Part shown: in pieces, positions 15,405-24,767 of the stretch
How positions within the stretch are numbered: the first letter of the stretch is position 1
Layout: every line of letters starts with the position of its first letter
Origin: Streptomyces hyaluromycini
GTDB taxonomy: Bacteria; Actinomycetota; Actinomycetes; Streptomycetales; Streptomycetaceae
Direction of reading: 5' to 3'
Length of the DNA stretch: 61,176 bases
Assembly (NCBI RefSeq): GCF_002217755.1
Contig: NZ_BCFL01000043.1
Location: 1 to 61,176 of the forward strand
The notes under the pieces: model-generated
Database searches by the model: none
Told to the model about the DNA's origin: nothing
What the model saw: only the letters and a program-made list of their open reading frames with translations
Translations under genes and position numbers: made by a program

Positions 15405-16883
15405 TTATACGGGTAGGAAGTTGATCGGGTGGCTGTCGGTCGCCCACAGATACTGGACGGCGTAGGCCCGCCAGGGGCGCCAGGCCGCCGCGCGTGCGGT
15501 GAGGGCGGCCGGGGTGCCGGGCAGGCCCAACTCCTGGGCGGCGCGCCGGATTCCGAGGTCGGTGGGGAGGAAGGCGTCGGGATCGCCGAGGGCGCGCATG
15601 GCGATGACGTCGACGGTCCACGGGCCGAAGCCCGGGAGGGCGAGGAGCTTGGCGCGCGCCTCGGACCAGTCGCTCTCGACGCCCAGGTGGAGGGTGCCGT
15701 CCGCGAGCCGGCCGACCAGTGTGGTGAAGGTGGTGCGGCGGGTGCGGGGCATCGCCAGGGAGTCGGGGGGCACCTCCGCGAGCGCCTCGGGGGACGGGAA
15801 GAGATGGGTGAGGCCGCCCTCGGGGTCGTCCACCGGGGTGCCGTGGGCGGTCACCAGGCGGGCCGCGTGGGTGCGGGCGGCCGCCGTGGAGACCTGCTGG
15901 CCGAGCACGGCCCGGACGGCGAACTCCGCCTCGTCGACCGTGCGCGGCACCCGCCGCCCGGGCGCCTTGTCGACCAGCGGCGCCAGGAAGGGATCCGCGC
16001 GCAGCCGGTCGTCGACGGCGACCGGGTCGGCGTCCAGATCGAGCATCCGCCGGCACCGGCTGATGGCGACGGGCAGGTCGCGCAGGTCGCTGAGGGTGAG
16101 CCGGCAGGCGATGTGGTCGGGCTTCGGGGCGAGGGCGGCGATGCCGTGGCCGTACGGCAGCCGCAGGGTCCGCCGGTAGGCGCCGTCCCGCCACTCCTCG
16201 ACGCCGGGTACGGCGGTGGCCGCGAGGTGGCCGAAGAGGTTGTCGGGGTTGAGGGGGGCGCGGAAGGGCAGGCGGAGGGCGAGTGCGCCCGGGGCCTGAT
16301 GCGCCGACTTGGGGCGGCGGTCGCGCAGTTCGCTCGGGGAGAGGGCGAAGACCTCGCGGACGGTGTCGTTGAAGGTGCGGATCGAGGAGAAGCCGGCCGC
16401 GAAGGCGATCTCCGCCATCGGCAGGGCGGTCGTCTCGATCAACAGGCGTGCGGTCTGGGCGCGTTGGGCGCGGGCGAGGGCCAGCGGGCCGGCGCCGAGT
16501 TCGGCGAGCAGTTGGCGCTCCACCTGCCGGGGGCTGTAGCCGAGGCGGCCGGCGAGGCCGGGAACGCCCTCGCGGTCCACGACCCCGTCGGCGATCAGCC
16601 GCATGGCGCGGGCGACCAGGTCGGCGCGCTGGTTCCACTCCGGGGAACCGGGGCTGGTGTCGGGACGGCAGCGCTTGCAGGCCCGGAACCCGGCCTGCTG
16701 GCAGGCGGCCGCGCTCGGGTAGAACGTCATGTTCTCGGGCTTGGGCGGTACCACCGGGCAGCTGGGCCGGCAGTAGATGCGGGTGGTCAGGACGGCCGTG
16801 AAGAACCAGCCGTCGAACCGCGCGTCCTTCGACTGCACGGCCCGCACGCAGTGCTCGCGGTCGAGGTGCATCCCTTTCTGCAT
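15405..16883 (-). CDS. Ada-AlkA fusion: methyl-sensing AraC regulator and 3-methyladenine DNA glycosylase II
   Basis: 492 aa from the ATG at 16883. Three parts are visible. First is an Ada N-terminal zinc domain with cysteines at 38, 42, 69 and 72, exactly the numbering of E. coli Ada, including the methylphosphotriester acceptor Cys38. Second is an AraC-type double HTH (about 85-190; GYSPRQVERQLLAELGAGPL and AGFSSIRTFNDTVREVFALSP). Third are the AlkA N-terminal domain and HhH-GPD glycosylase (about 200-492), with LGQQVSTAAARTHAARL, LPGFGPWTVD and the catalytic Asp in FLPTDLGIRRA. The protein should sense methyl damage, activate its own operon and excise alkylated bases. A 12-bp perfect inverted repeat begins 4 bp upstream of the start. 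Confidence 0.93.
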   Translation of the reverse strand: MQKGMHLDREHCVRAVQSKDARFDGWFFTAVLTTRIYCRPSCPVVPPKPENMTFYPSAAACQQAGFRACKRCRPDTSPGSPEWNQRADLVARAMRLIADGVVDREGVPGLAGRLGYSPRQVERQLLAELGAGPLALARAQRAQTARLLIETTALPMAEIAFAAGFSSIRTFNDTVREVFALSPSELRDRRPKSAHQAPGALALRLPFRAPLNPDNLFGHLAATAVPGVEEWRDGAYRRTLRLPYGHGIAALAPKPDHIACRLTLSDLRDLPVAISRCRRMLDLDADPVAVDDRLRADPFLAPLVDKAPGRRVPRTVDEAEFAVRAVLGQQVSTAAARTHAARLVTAHGTPVDDPEGGLTHLFPSPEALAEVPPDSLAMPRTRRTTFTTLVGRLADGTLHLGVESDWSEARAKLLALPGFGPWTVDVIAMRALGDPDAFLPTDLGIRRAAQELGLPGTPAALTARAAAWRPWRAYAVQYLWATDSHPINFLPV

Positions 16884-16887
16884 GGGT

Positions 16888-16920
16888 CCAGCATCGGCCA
16901 CCGGGTGGGGCCGATGCTGG
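16888..16920. promoter_or_regulatory. inverted repeat directly upstream of the Ada-AlkA gene
   Basis: CCAGCATCGGCC (16888-16899) and GGCCGATGCTGG (16909-16920) are perfectly complementary across a 9-bp spacer, ending 4 bp before the ATG. In RNA this would be a very stable hairpin over the ribosome binding region; in DNA it is a plausible dimer operator. No ordinary Shine-Dalgarno sequence is visible. Confidence 0.65.
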
Positions 16921-16967
16921 CGGAAATCCGACACCAAGGTGGGCTGACCTGAGGCCGGGCGGGGGGC

Positions 16968-17858
16968 TCAGCCGAAGTAGTGGTCCTGGTCGAGGTCGGC
17001 CAGCAGCTCCGGCTGCGCGGGCCGCCAGTCGTACCGCTCGCGGGTGGCGGCGCCGGATGTCGGGTTGTCGTTGCCGACGAAGGCCGCCATCCAGCCGAAG
17101 TGGCCGGACGCCTCCTCCCGTGCGAGGGAAACGACCGGCACGTCGAGGCGGCGGCCGATGACCTCGGTGATGCCGCGGAGCGGGACGCCCTCGTCGGCGA
17201 CCGCGTGCAGCACGGCCCCGGCCGGAGCCGTCTCCACGGCCTTGCGGTAGAGGGTGGCGGCGTCGAGACGGTGCACGGACGACCAGCGGTTGGTGCCGTC
17301 CCCCAGGTAGGCGGCGACACCCTTGTCGCGGGCGACGCCGATCAGGAACGGGACGAAGGCGTGGTCGCCTGCTCCATGCACCTGAGGGAGCCGGATCACC
17401 GACACCCGCACCCCGCGGTCGGCCAGGGCCAGGGCGGAGCGTTCCGCCTCGGCCCGGTGGGCGCCGGGGCCCGCGAGGTCGGGCGTGTCCTCCTCGGTGC
17501 CGAGGCGGCCCGGGGCGAGGAGGCCGGTCACGGAGGTGACGACCAGAGGCCGGCCGGACTCGGCGAGCGCGTCACCGAGGGCCTTCAGCGCGTCGAGTTC
17601 GGTACGGAGAGCGCCGGGCATGTCGGAGAAGTCATGGTTGTACCCCGTGTGGACCACCCCGTCCACCGCTCCCGCCGCGCCCCGTAGCCCGTCGACGTCG
17701 TTCAGGTCGCCCCGGTGCACCTCCGCCCCCACCTCCTTCAGAGCCGCCTCGGCCGCGTCCGAGCGGGCGAGACCGAGCACCTGGTGGCCGGCGCCGAGCA
17801 GTTCGCGGACGACCGCGCTGCCGATGAACCCGGTGGCGCCGGTGACGAACACACGCAT
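16968..17858 (-). CDS. NAD(P)-binding epimerase-like SDR
   Basis: 296 aa extended/atypical short-chain dehydrogenase. The Rossmann motif VTGATGFIGSAVV is at about 5-17, followed by HRGDLNDVDGL and VVTSVTGLL. The YxxxK position is not obvious, as in NmrA/SDR_a relatives, so it may bind NAD(P)H without classical catalysis. It is divergent from the LysR gene across 145 bp, which suggests that LysR controls it. The substrate is unknown. Confidence 0.82.
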   Translation of the reverse strand: MRVFVTGATGFIGSAVVRELLGAGHQVLGLARSDAAEAALKEVGAEVHRGDLNDVDGLRGAAGAVDGVVHTGYNHDFSDMPGALRTELDALKALGDALAESGRPLVVTSVTGLLAPGRLGTEEDTPDLAGPGAHRAEAERSALALADRGVRVSVIRLPQVHGAGDHAFVPFLIGVARDKGVAAYLGDGTNRWSSVHRLDAATLYRKAVETAPAGAVLHAVADEGVPLRGITEVIGRRLDVPVVSLAREEASGHFGWMAAFVGNDNPTSGAATRERYDWRPAQPELLADLDQDHYFG

Positions 17859-18003
17859 GACGAATCACCTCACGGAGAGTGAATGTGCTGGGATGACTCC
17901 AGCGTGCGCCCGGCCCGGGCCCCGGGTCCAAGACCTGTTCCGCACCCGGTGATGCCCGTCCGGTCATGACCGCAGCTCACGGCGGCGGGAGTAGAGTCGA
18001 GGC

Positions 18004-18894
18004 GTGCCCGATTCCCTCGTACCGCCGGTGGACCTGGAGCTGCGCCTGGTGCGCTACTTCACCGTGGTCGCCGAGGAGCTGCACTTCGGCCGCGCGGCCG
18101 ACGCACTGCATCTCGCCCAGCCGTCGCTGAGCCGTCAGATCCGGCGTCTGGAGCACCAGTTGGGCGCCCGGCTGCTCGACCGCACGCCGCGCGGGACCCG
18201 GCTCACCGAGGCCGGGGAGGTCTTCCTTCCCCAGGCCAGGGAGCTGCTGCGGACGGCGGGCCGGGCCGCCGCGAGTGCGCGCTCGGCGGCCGCGCACGGC
18301 ACGTTCACCGTCGGCTACACCACCAACATGATCGTCACCCCGGCCGTACGCGAGCTGCGCCACGGCCACCCGGCGGCCGACGTCCGCACCCTGCACGTGG
18401 ACTGGAACGAACCGCGGGACGCGCTGCTGGACCACCGGGTCGACGTGGTGGTGACCCGGTTCCTGTTCTCCTCCGACGGCCTGGACATCACGGTCCTCTA
18501 CGACGAGCCGCGCGTCCTCCTGGTGCCGCTCGGCCACCGGCTGGCCGGCAAGGAGTCGGTCACCCTCGCCGACTTCGCCGACGAGCCGCTCCCCCGTTTC
18601 ACCGGCGCCGACCGGATCGGGGCGAATCCCCCCGGCCACACCAACCTGGGCCCCATGGTGGAGACGCTGGAGGACAAGCTGGAGCTGGTCGCGAGCGGTG
18701 AGGTGGTGTCCCTGGCGCCGGCCGGGTTCCGCGGCAGTGTGCGGCCGGACATCACCCTCGTCCCGGTCGAGGACGCCGCCCCCGTCCAGGTCGTGCTGGC
18801 CACGCGCGCCGGCGACCAGCACCCTCTGGGCACGGCCTTCCGCCGCGCGGCCGAGGCCCGGCTGGTGCCCGACGGTGCTGACAGGTCACGCTGA
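18004..18894 (+). CDS. LysR family transcriptional regulator
   Basis: 296 aa. The N-terminal winged HTH is plain (LELRLVRYFTVVAEELHFGRAADALHLAQPSLSRQIRRLEHQLG in pattern, residues about 10-52), followed by a LysR effector domain. The GTG start has GGGAG upstream. Divergent arrangement with the epimerase-like SDR is the classic LysR layout; the inducer is unknown. Confidence 0.9.
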   Translation: MPDSLVPPVDLELRLVRYFTVVAEELHFGRAADALHLAQPSLSRQIRRLEHQLGARLLDRTPRGTRLTEAGEVFLPQARELLRTAGRAAASARSAAAHGTFTVGYTTNMIVTPAVRELRHGHPAADVRTLHVDWNEPRDALLDHRVDVVVTRFLFSSDGLDITVLYDEPRVLLVPLGHRLAGKESVTLADFADEPLPRFTGADRIGANPPGHTNLGPMVETLEDKLELVASGEVVSLAPAGFRGSVRPDITLVPVEDAAPVQVVLATRAGDQHPLGTAFRRAAEARLVPDGADRSR

Positions 18895-18953
18895 ACGTGC
18901 GGGACTCGGTGTGACCGGAGTCCCGCACGCGGGGTGCGGCACGGGCCGGGCCG

Positions 18954-19400
18954 TCAGCCCAGGTCCGTGCCCGTTTCCGCCGAGTCGTCGCCGCGCGCCA
19001 CGCACAGCGCCCAGATGATGAACCCGGACAGCGCGATCATCACCACGGACCAGACCGGGTAGTACGGCAGGGACAGGAAGTTGGCGATGATCACCAGCGC
19101 GGCGATGGCCACACCGGCGCCGCGTGCCCACGCGGCCGGCTGGAAGAGGCCGATGCTGACGACCACGGCGATCACGCCCAGGACCAGATGGATCCAGCCC
19201 CAGCTGGTGAGGTCGAACTTGAACACGTAGTTGGGGGTCGCCACGAAGACGTCGTCCTGGGCGATCGCCATGATGCCCCGGAACACCGCGAGCAGGCCGG
19301 CGATCAGGAGCATGACGGCGGCGAAGGCGGTCAGTCCTCCGGCCCACGCCATCTTGGCGGTGTGCTGGTGCGGGTGGTGCGCGGGATGTGTGGCGGTCAT
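18954..19400 (-). CDS. four-helix membrane protein, DUF7144-like
   Basis: 148 aa with a His-rich N-terminus (residues 4-14) and four predicted membrane segments. The segment between helices 1 and 2 (YVFKFDLTSWGWIHLVLG) and the helix 3-4 region (LPYYPVWSVVMIALSGFIIWAL) match a small actinobacterial membrane family. Function unknown. It lies in a run of small minus-strand membrane/stress-type genes. Confidence 0.75.
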   Translation of the reverse strand: MTATHPAHHPHQHTAKMAWAGGLTAFAAVMLLIAGLLAVFRGIMAIAQDDVFVATPNYVFKFDLTSWGWIHLVLGVIAVVVSIGLFQPAAWARGAGVAIAALVIIANFLSLPYYPVWSVVMIALSGFIIWALCVARGDDSAETGTDLG

Positions 19401-19433
19401 AGGGCTGCCTCGATTCGTTCTCGGAGGGGGTGC

Positions 19434-19904
19434 TCAGCGCCCGTGGGCGGTGGGCACCGAGCCGGAGCGCTCGGCCGGCCCGTAGTCGCTCAGGACGAGT
19501 GCCTTGGCCTTGCGGAACTCCTCGTCCGAGATGTCACCGCGGGACTTCATCTCGGAGAGCTTGGCCAGTTCGTCGACGCTGCTGGTCTGCCCGGGGCCGC
19601 CCTGCGCGGTCTGCCGGATGTACGACTCGAACGCCTTCTGCTGGTCGCGGGCCTGGGCGATCTCCCGCTGTCCCATGCCCTTGCCGCGGGCGATCACGTA
19701 GACGAGGACGCCCAGGAAGGGGACCACGATGCAGAGGGCCAGCCAGCCGGCCTTGGCCCAGCCGCCCATCGAGTCGTCGCGGAAGATGTCCACGATGATC
19801 CGGAACAGCAGGACGAGCCACATGATCCACAGGAAGAGCCACAGCATCGTCCAGAAGGCGCTCAGCAGCGGATAGTCGTATGCGAGGTAGGTCTGCGCGC
19901 TCAT
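19434..19904 (-). CDS. SHOCT domain membrane protein
   Basis: 156 aa. Two N-terminal membrane segments (about 12-36 and 50-70) of the PLDc_N/phospholipase-D-nuclease N-terminal type are followed by a linker and a C-terminal SHOCT motif (VDELAKLSEMKSRGDISDEEF, about 118-138). SHOCT segments are short helices often involved in oligomerisation. Function is unknown. It precedes the DUF7144-like gene by about 30 bp on the same strand, so the two are probably an operon. Confidence 0.82.
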   Translation of the reverse strand: MSAQTYLAYDYPLLSAFWTMLWLFLWIMWLVLLFRIIVDIFRDDSMGGWAKAGWLALCIVVPFLGVLVYVIARGKGMGQREIAQARDQQKAFESYIRQTAQGGPGQTSSVDELAKLSEMKSRGDISDEEFRKAKALVLSDYGPAERSGSVPTAHGR

Positions 19905-20030
19905 GTACGTCCTCCGTCCACGGCGCCGGCCGGTCGGCCGCGCCCTGCCGTCCCAGCGTGCGCACGGCGGGCGCCGGGGTTCCTCACCCGGTGCGGGTGA
20001 TCGTGCGCCGCTCCCGCGACCGCGCCCCGG

Positions 20031-20228
20031 TCACTCCGGCAGGCGCCGCATCTCCACGACCCGCAGCCCCAGCGACAGGCAGCGGTTCAGAAGGCCGTAC
20101 AGATGCGCCTCGTCGACGACGGGGCCGAACAGGACCGTCTCGCCGGACATCGTCACGTGTTCCATCTCCGGGAAGGCCCGGGTCAGCGTCTCCGACATGG
20201 TCCCTTCGACGCGGATCTCGTAGCGCAT
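20031..20228 (-). CDS. small conserved hypothetical protein
   Basis: 65 aa with balanced composition (RYEIRVEGTMSETLTRAFPE near the start, ending in a GLRVVEMRRLPE segment). It looks like a beta-alpha-beta small domain. I do not recognise a characterised family. Strong coding bias and position between the LuxR gene and the SHOCT gene support it as real. Confidence 0.6.
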   Translation of the reverse strand: MRYEIRVEGTMSETLTRAFPEMEHVTMSGETVLFGPVVDEAHLYGLLNRCLSLGLRVVEMRRLPE

Positions 20229-20339
20229 GAGCCGTCTCCCGCCGCGGGTCTGCTGCGGTCTGTCCGGTGATCCTGCCTCCCCCGGCCACCCGCCGGCCTC
20301 ACCCGGCGCAGGTGAACCGGGGGCCGGTGCCGGCAGCGG

Positions 20340-22994
20340 TCACAGCAGTCCGCGCTCGCGGGCCCGGCGCACCGCGTCACCGCGCCGGCCCACGCCGAGT
20401 TTCCGGTAGATGCTCTTGAGGTGCGTCTTCACCGTGTTCACGGAGACGTACAGATCGGCGGCGATCTCCTGCGTGGACATCATCTGCGCCAGCCGGCCGA
20501 GCACCTCGCGCTCACGGCCGCTCAGCTCCTCGACGAGCAGCGGCGGGGAGTCGGCGCCGGGGCCGTCGCCGTACAGCCAGCCCGCGGCCAGGCCGTGCAG
20601 CGGCGGGGTGTCCAGGAGGCGGCGGATCCCCGGCCCGGCGTCGAGGAACGGACGTCGCAGCCGGTCCCGGCGTGCCTCCAGGAGGGCTCTGGCGAGGAGC
20701 TTGCGGGCGGTGCCGGCGTCCCCCGCCTCGGCCGCGGCGCGGGCCCGCACCAGGGTGGCCCGGACCGTGACCCCGAGGCCGGTCCGGCCTTCCGTGCACA
20801 GCCGCCCGGCCGTCTCGACGGCTTCCTCACGGTGGCCGGCGGCGAGCCGTGCCCACGCGACTTCCGCGGCGCACACGGGTCCGCCGGGGCGCTCGATCCC
20901 GTCCAGCACCTCGGCGGCCCGGCCTGGCCGGCCCTCGGCGAGCAGGACGGCCGCGGCGGCCAGGGCCGCGTTGGCCTCGGCCCAGGGCGAGGTCACCTGC
21001 GTCCGTACGGCCGGGTCGGCCGCGTGCGCGGCGGCGGCCGGGTCGCCGAGGGCGAGGTGCAGCCGGCCCGTCACCAGGGCGCGGTACGCCTCGGTCACCG
21101 GGTCGGGCACGCCGGGGCCGGGGCCGTACTCGGCGGCCTCGGCCAGCAGGGCCCGGGCCCGACCCAACTCGTCGCGGTCGACGGCCACGGCGGCCAGCAC
21201 CAGCTGTCCGAGCCCGGCGCCGGGGAACGGGCGTCCGCCGCAGTGCCGTGTCGCGTCCGTCGCGGCCAGGGCCCGGCTCTCCGCGCGGTCGGGCCGGCCG
21301 TCGAAGTAGTCGATCAGGGCCAGGTGCCCGAGACAGTCCTCCCGGGGCAGTTCGGTCACGGCGTCACCGGGCAGGTCGGCCACCTCGGTCAGGGCGGCGC
21401 GCGCCTCGTCGAAGTGCCCGGCCCACACCCGGGCCGAGCCCAGATGGGTCTGGAGCAGGGCGGTGAGCTCGGGATGCCTGGCGAGGAGGTGGGCCGGCAC
21501 CTCGCGGCGCAGTCGCGCGGCCTCGGACACCGCCTGCTCGGCGCGGTCCGGGGAACCGGTCAGCCTGGCCGCGAGGGATTCCAGGAGCACGCAGCTCAGC
21601 CGGCCGGCGGCGGTGGTCGCACCGGGGGGCAGGCTCTCCTCGGCGCGGCCGAGGTGGGCCAGGCCGTGGTCGAGATCGTGCTCGGACAGCGCGCGGGCCG
21701 CGCGCACCAGGTCCACGGCCGCTCCGGTGGCCTCCGGGCCCATCCCGGAGAACAGCCGGGTGAGGTCGTCGGCGCGCAGACCGGTGAGGAGCCGGCCGAT
21801 CGCCAGGTCGTCGACGAGGATGCCGGCGGTGCACTCCCAGTCGGCGGCCGCCGCGCCGTGGGCCAGTGCGTCGGGCACCGCGCCGTGGGCCCGCAGCCAC
21901 CGGGCGGCGCGCCGGTGCAGTTCGGGTTCGAGCCCCGGGGAGCGCGCCCGCAGGTGGACCCCGAGGATCTCCCCGAACAGCGGATGCAGCCGGTACCAGG
22001 AGTGTCCGAGGTCCTCGACGAAGGCGTTCTGCCGGCACAGCCCGGCCAGCAGCGGCCCGGCGTCCGGGCGGCCCGTCAGCGCCTCCGCCAGCTCGGGGCC
22101 GAACCGGTCCAGGACGCTGACGCGCAGCAGCAGGTCCTGCGTCTCGGGCGGCTGCCGTCCGACCACCTCGGCGAGGAGGAAGTCGGCGATGGTGCTGTGG
22201 CCGGCCTCGAACTCCTTCAGGTACGTCTCCGGGTCCGTGCTCTGCTGGGCGGCCAGGGCGCTCAGGCGCAGTCCGGCCGCCCAGCCCCCGGTGCGCTCCA
22301 CCAGGGCGCGGGCGGCGTGGGCAGGCAGCCGCAGGCCGTGCCGGGCCAGCAGGTCGGCCGCCTCCTCGGGGGTGAAGGCCAGCTCCTGGTTCCTGATCTC
22401 GGTCATGGCCGCCGCGGCCCGGTAGCGGTGCAGGGGCAGCAGGGGTTCGGTGCGGGTGACGAGGATCAGCCGCAGTCCCCGTCCGGCGTGGTGGAGGACG
22501 AATTCCAGCTGCTCGGCGGTCTCCGGGGCGGCCAGCCGGTCGAACTCGTCGAGGACGAGGATCGCGGGCCGGTCGCGTCCGTTCAGTTCGTCGGCGAGGC
22601 GGGCCAGCAGCCGGTGGTCCACCATGCGGATGCCCTCGGGAGAGCCGCCGATTCCGGCGGGCAGCGGGGTTCCGGCGGTGTGCAGGGCGTGCAGCACATA
22701 GGCCCAGAACATGCCGGGTCCCTGGTCGCCCGCCTCGTTGGTGAGCCAGGCGACCGGTTGGCCGAGCCCGGCCGCCCAGTCGGCGACGAGGAGGGTCTTG
22801 CCGGCTCCGGCGGCGCCGTTGACCATGGTCAGCGGGGTGTCGAGGGCCTGGTCGAGGTGTGCGGTCAGCCTGGGTCTGCGGACGAAGGTGGCGGGTCTGG
22901 CCGGCACGGCGAACCGGGTGCGCAGAAACGGCTCCCCCAGTGGATCGGCGTACCCGACGGCCGGCCCCCGTGTGCTGTCGTCCCTCGCGGCCAC
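20340..22994 (-). CDS. large LuxR-type regulator with MalT-like ATPase domain
   Basis: 884 aa from the GTG at 22994, chosen because GGAGGTGATC, a near-perfect anti-16S match, sits 8 bp upstream; a GTG 39 bp further upstream lacks an RBS. There is a Walker A (NGAAGAGKT, about 59-67), a Walker B-like LVLDEFDRL, a long TPR-like helical region (about 350-780) and a C-terminal LuxR HTH (LSGREREVLGRLAQMMSTQEIAADL ... NTVKTHLKSIYRKLGV, about 820-875). MalT/AlkS-type activators use ATP and a small inducer. The adjacent membrane-protein genes are possible targets. Confidence 0.9.
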   Translation of the reverse strand: MAARDDSTRGPAVGYADPLGEPFLRTRFAVPARPATFVRRPRLTAHLDQALDTPLTMVNGAAGAGKTLLVADWAAGLGQPVAWLTNEAGDQGPGMFWAYVLHALHTAGTPLPAGIGGSPEGIRMVDHRLLARLADELNGRDRPAILVLDEFDRLAAPETAEQLEFVLHHAGRGLRLILVTRTEPLLPLHRYRAAAAMTEIRNQELAFTPEEAADLLARHGLRLPAHAARALVERTGGWAAGLRLSALAAQQSTDPETYLKEFEAGHSTIADFLLAEVVGRQPPETQDLLLRVSVLDRFGPELAEALTGRPDAGPLLAGLCRQNAFVEDLGHSWYRLHPLFGEILGVHLRARSPGLEPELHRRAARWLRAHGAVPDALAHGAAAADWECTAGILVDDLAIGRLLTGLRADDLTRLFSGMGPEATGAAVDLVRAARALSEHDLDHGLAHLGRAEESLPPGATTAAGRLSCVLLESLAARLTGSPDRAEQAVSEAARLRREVPAHLLARHPELTALLQTHLGSARVWAGHFDEARAALTEVADLPGDAVTELPREDCLGHLALIDYFDGRPDRAESRALAATDATRHCGGRPFPGAGLGQLVLAAVAVDRDELGRARALLAEAAEYGPGPGVPDPVTEAYRALVTGRLHLALGDPAAAAHAADPAVRTQVTSPWAEANAALAAAAVLLAEGRPGRAAEVLDGIERPGGPVCAAEVAWARLAAGHREEAVETAGRLCTEGRTGLGVTVRATLVRARAAAEAGDAGTARKLLARALLEARRDRLRRPFLDAGPGIRRLLDTPPLHGLAAGWLYGDGPGADSPPLLVEELSGREREVLGRLAQMMSTQEIAADLYVSVNTVKTHLKSIYRKLGVGRRGDAVRRARERGLL

Positions 22995-23145
22995 AGAGAT
23001 CACCTCCCGGGTCCGGTCGGCCGTGGTCGGCACTCCACCCGATCAGGATCCCAGCGTCGGCGCCGCCGCGCAGGGCGCGTGGTGGGGCCTACGGCCCGTC
23101 GCCGGTCCCTCGGTGGCCGGCGGCCGTCCCTCGGCACCGGCGGCC

Positions 23146-23250
23146 GCCCCGGCATCCCGGCATCCACGCCGCCCCGGCGCCCCGCCATCCCGGTATCCCG
23201 GCAGCCCGCCGCCCCGGCATCCGGCCGTCCCGGCACCCCGGCACCCCACG
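23146..23250. repeat. degenerate CCCCGGCATCC-type low-complexity repeat
   Basis: About 100 bp of imperfect 9-10 bp units around CCCGGCAYCC, with variants such as CCATCCCGG, TATCCCGG and CACCCCGG. It fills the spacer between the end of the YihY gene and the LuxR start. It does not have the spacer structure of a CRISPR array. Confidence 0.7.
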
Positions 23251-23258
23251 CCCCGGCG

Positions 23259-24185
23259 TCAGGACGTCCGCGCCTCCGGGTCCCGGCCGGGCGGTGGGCT
23301 GCCGAGGCGGGTGGCGAGGAACGGCTCCTGGGCGAGGACCGCTCCGGTGCTGACGCTGACGGTGGCGGCCAGGCAGACCACGATCAGCCAGGACAGGAGC
23401 ACGAACACCGAGCCCACCGAGCCGTACTCGGCCACGGTGCGGTCGAGCGTGCGCGGCAGGTACAGCCGGGCGGTCCCGGTCAGGGCGGTGAGGGCGGCCG
23501 CCGTGAGCAGGGCGCCGGGCAGCAGGGGTCGCCAGGCGATCCGGCCGCCGAGGAGCAGGTGCTGCGTCCACCACCACAGGCCGGTCTGGCAGACGAGGGT
23601 GACCGGGATGCCCAGCCAGACGCCCAGGCCGAGGCCGTTGTGCAGGGTGCCCTGCAGGAGCAGGGCACCGATCCACAGGGCGAGCCAGGCCACCCAGCGC
23701 CAGGGGGCGACCCGGATGCCGCCGCGGGGGATCGCCCAGGCGCGTTGGCACAGCCGTTGCACGGCCCGGCTGACGGCGGTGGCCGAGATCAGCACCATGA
23801 GTCCGCCGACCACGCCGGTGGTCTGCCGCAGGCTCTCGTTCGGGGGCTGCATCAGCTGCTGGACTCCGGTGTCGACCGGGCCGGTCAGTCCGAACACCGA
23901 GCGCATGGAGCGGAGCAGCTGGTCACGGACGACCGGCGGGGCGTAGGCGGCGAAGACGAAGAGCAGCGGAACGGCGGTCAGGAAGCACTGGGCGGCCAGG
24001 CGGGTGGCGGTGTCGAAGATGTTCACGGACACCATGCGTTCCGCGAGGTGCGTGACGACGGGGAACCGGGTCTCCGCCCGCCGGTGCGCGGCCTTCGCGG
24101 CGGCGACCAGGCGTGCGGTCCGCTCGCGCCACCGGGACACGCCGAACCGGGACCCGCTGCGCGGCCTCCGCCCGCTGGTCGGCAT
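23259..24185 (-). CDS. YihY/BrkB family membrane protein
   Basis: 308 aa with about six hydrophobic helices. The N-terminal cytoplasmic helix and the conserved segment RLAAQCFLTAVPLLFVFAAY near residue 60 are typical of YihY/virulence factor BrkB proteins. Their molecular function is unsettled. It may be transcribed with the downstream LuxR gene through the repeat-rich spacer. Confidence 0.85.
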   Translation of the reverse strand: MPTSGRRPRSGSRFGVSRWRERTARLVAAAKAAHRRAETRFPVVTHLAERMVSVNIFDTATRLAAQCFLTAVPLLFVFAAYAPPVVRDQLLRSMRSVFGLTGPVDTGVQQLMQPPNESLRQTTGVVGGLMVLISATAVSRAVQRLCQRAWAIPRGGIRVAPWRWVAWLALWIGALLLQGTLHNGLGLGVWLGIPVTLVCQTGLWWWTQHLLLGGRIAWRPLLPGALLTAAALTALTGTARLYLPRTLDRTVAEYGSVGSVFVLLSWLIVVCLAATVSVSTGAVLAQEPFLATRLGSPPPGRDPEARTS

Positions 24186-24257
24186 CGCCTGCTCCTTTCC
24201 CTGCCGTCCAGGGTGCGGGGCGGGCGGTGCGACGGCACCCCGTGCCGTGCCGTGCTG

Positions 24258-24767
24258 TCAGGGCAGCTGCCGGGCGAACGCCTCGTAGGCACGCTCGTCG
24301 AAGAGCACGAACCGCACCTCCTCGACGGCCGTGTCCGCGTCCCGGACGGTCTCGACGGCGATCCGGGCGCCGTCGTCCATCGGCCAGCCGTAGATCCCGG
24401 TGGAGATGGCGGGGAACGCCACCGTGCGGGCGCCGAGTTCGTCGGCGCGCTTGAGGGACTCGCGGTAGCAGGAGGCGAGCAGCTCGGAGCGGTCCAGGCT
24501 CGGGGAGTGGACGGGGCCGACGGTGTGGATGACCCACTGGGCGTCGAGGTCGCCGGCCGTGGTGGCGACGGCCTGTCCGGTGGGCAGGCCCTTGCCGTAG
24601 TGGGAGGCGCGCAGCTTGCGGCAGTCCGCGAGGATGGCGGGGCCGCCGCGGCGGTGGATGGCGCCGTCGACGCCTCCGCCGCCGAGCAGGGAGGAGTTGG
24701 CCGCGTTGACGATGGCGTCGACGCTCTGCCGGGTGATGTCGCCCTGGACGAGGGTGATACGGGTCAT
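24258..24767 (-). CDS. macrodomain O-acetyl-ADP-ribose deacetylase
   Basis: 169 aa single macrodomain. VNAANSSLLGGGGVDGAIHRRGG (about 25-47) and FPAISTGIYGWPM (about 123-135) are the ADP-ribose loops of the YmdB/MacroD type. It would hydrolyse O-acetyl-ADP-ribose made by sirtuins or remove ADP-ribose from acidic residues. ATG 24767 overlaps the stop of the upstream FAD oxidoreductase (ATGA), so the two are translationally coupled. It complements the ADP-ribose enzymes at 1298-3677. Confidence 0.92.
   Translation of the reverse strand: MTRITLVQGDITRQSVDAIVNAANSSLLGGGGVDGAIHRRGGPAILADCRKLRASHYGKGLPTGQAVATTAGDLDAQWVIHTVGPVHSPSLDRSELLASCYRESLKRADELGARTVAFPAISTGIYGWPMDDGARIAVETVRDADTAVEEVRFVLFDERAYEAFARQLP

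Noticed and set aside
23146..23250. CRISPR-like short repeats
   Set aside because: Units are 9-10 bp, degenerate and contiguous with no unique spacers; no cas genes are near. Called as low-complexity repeat instead.
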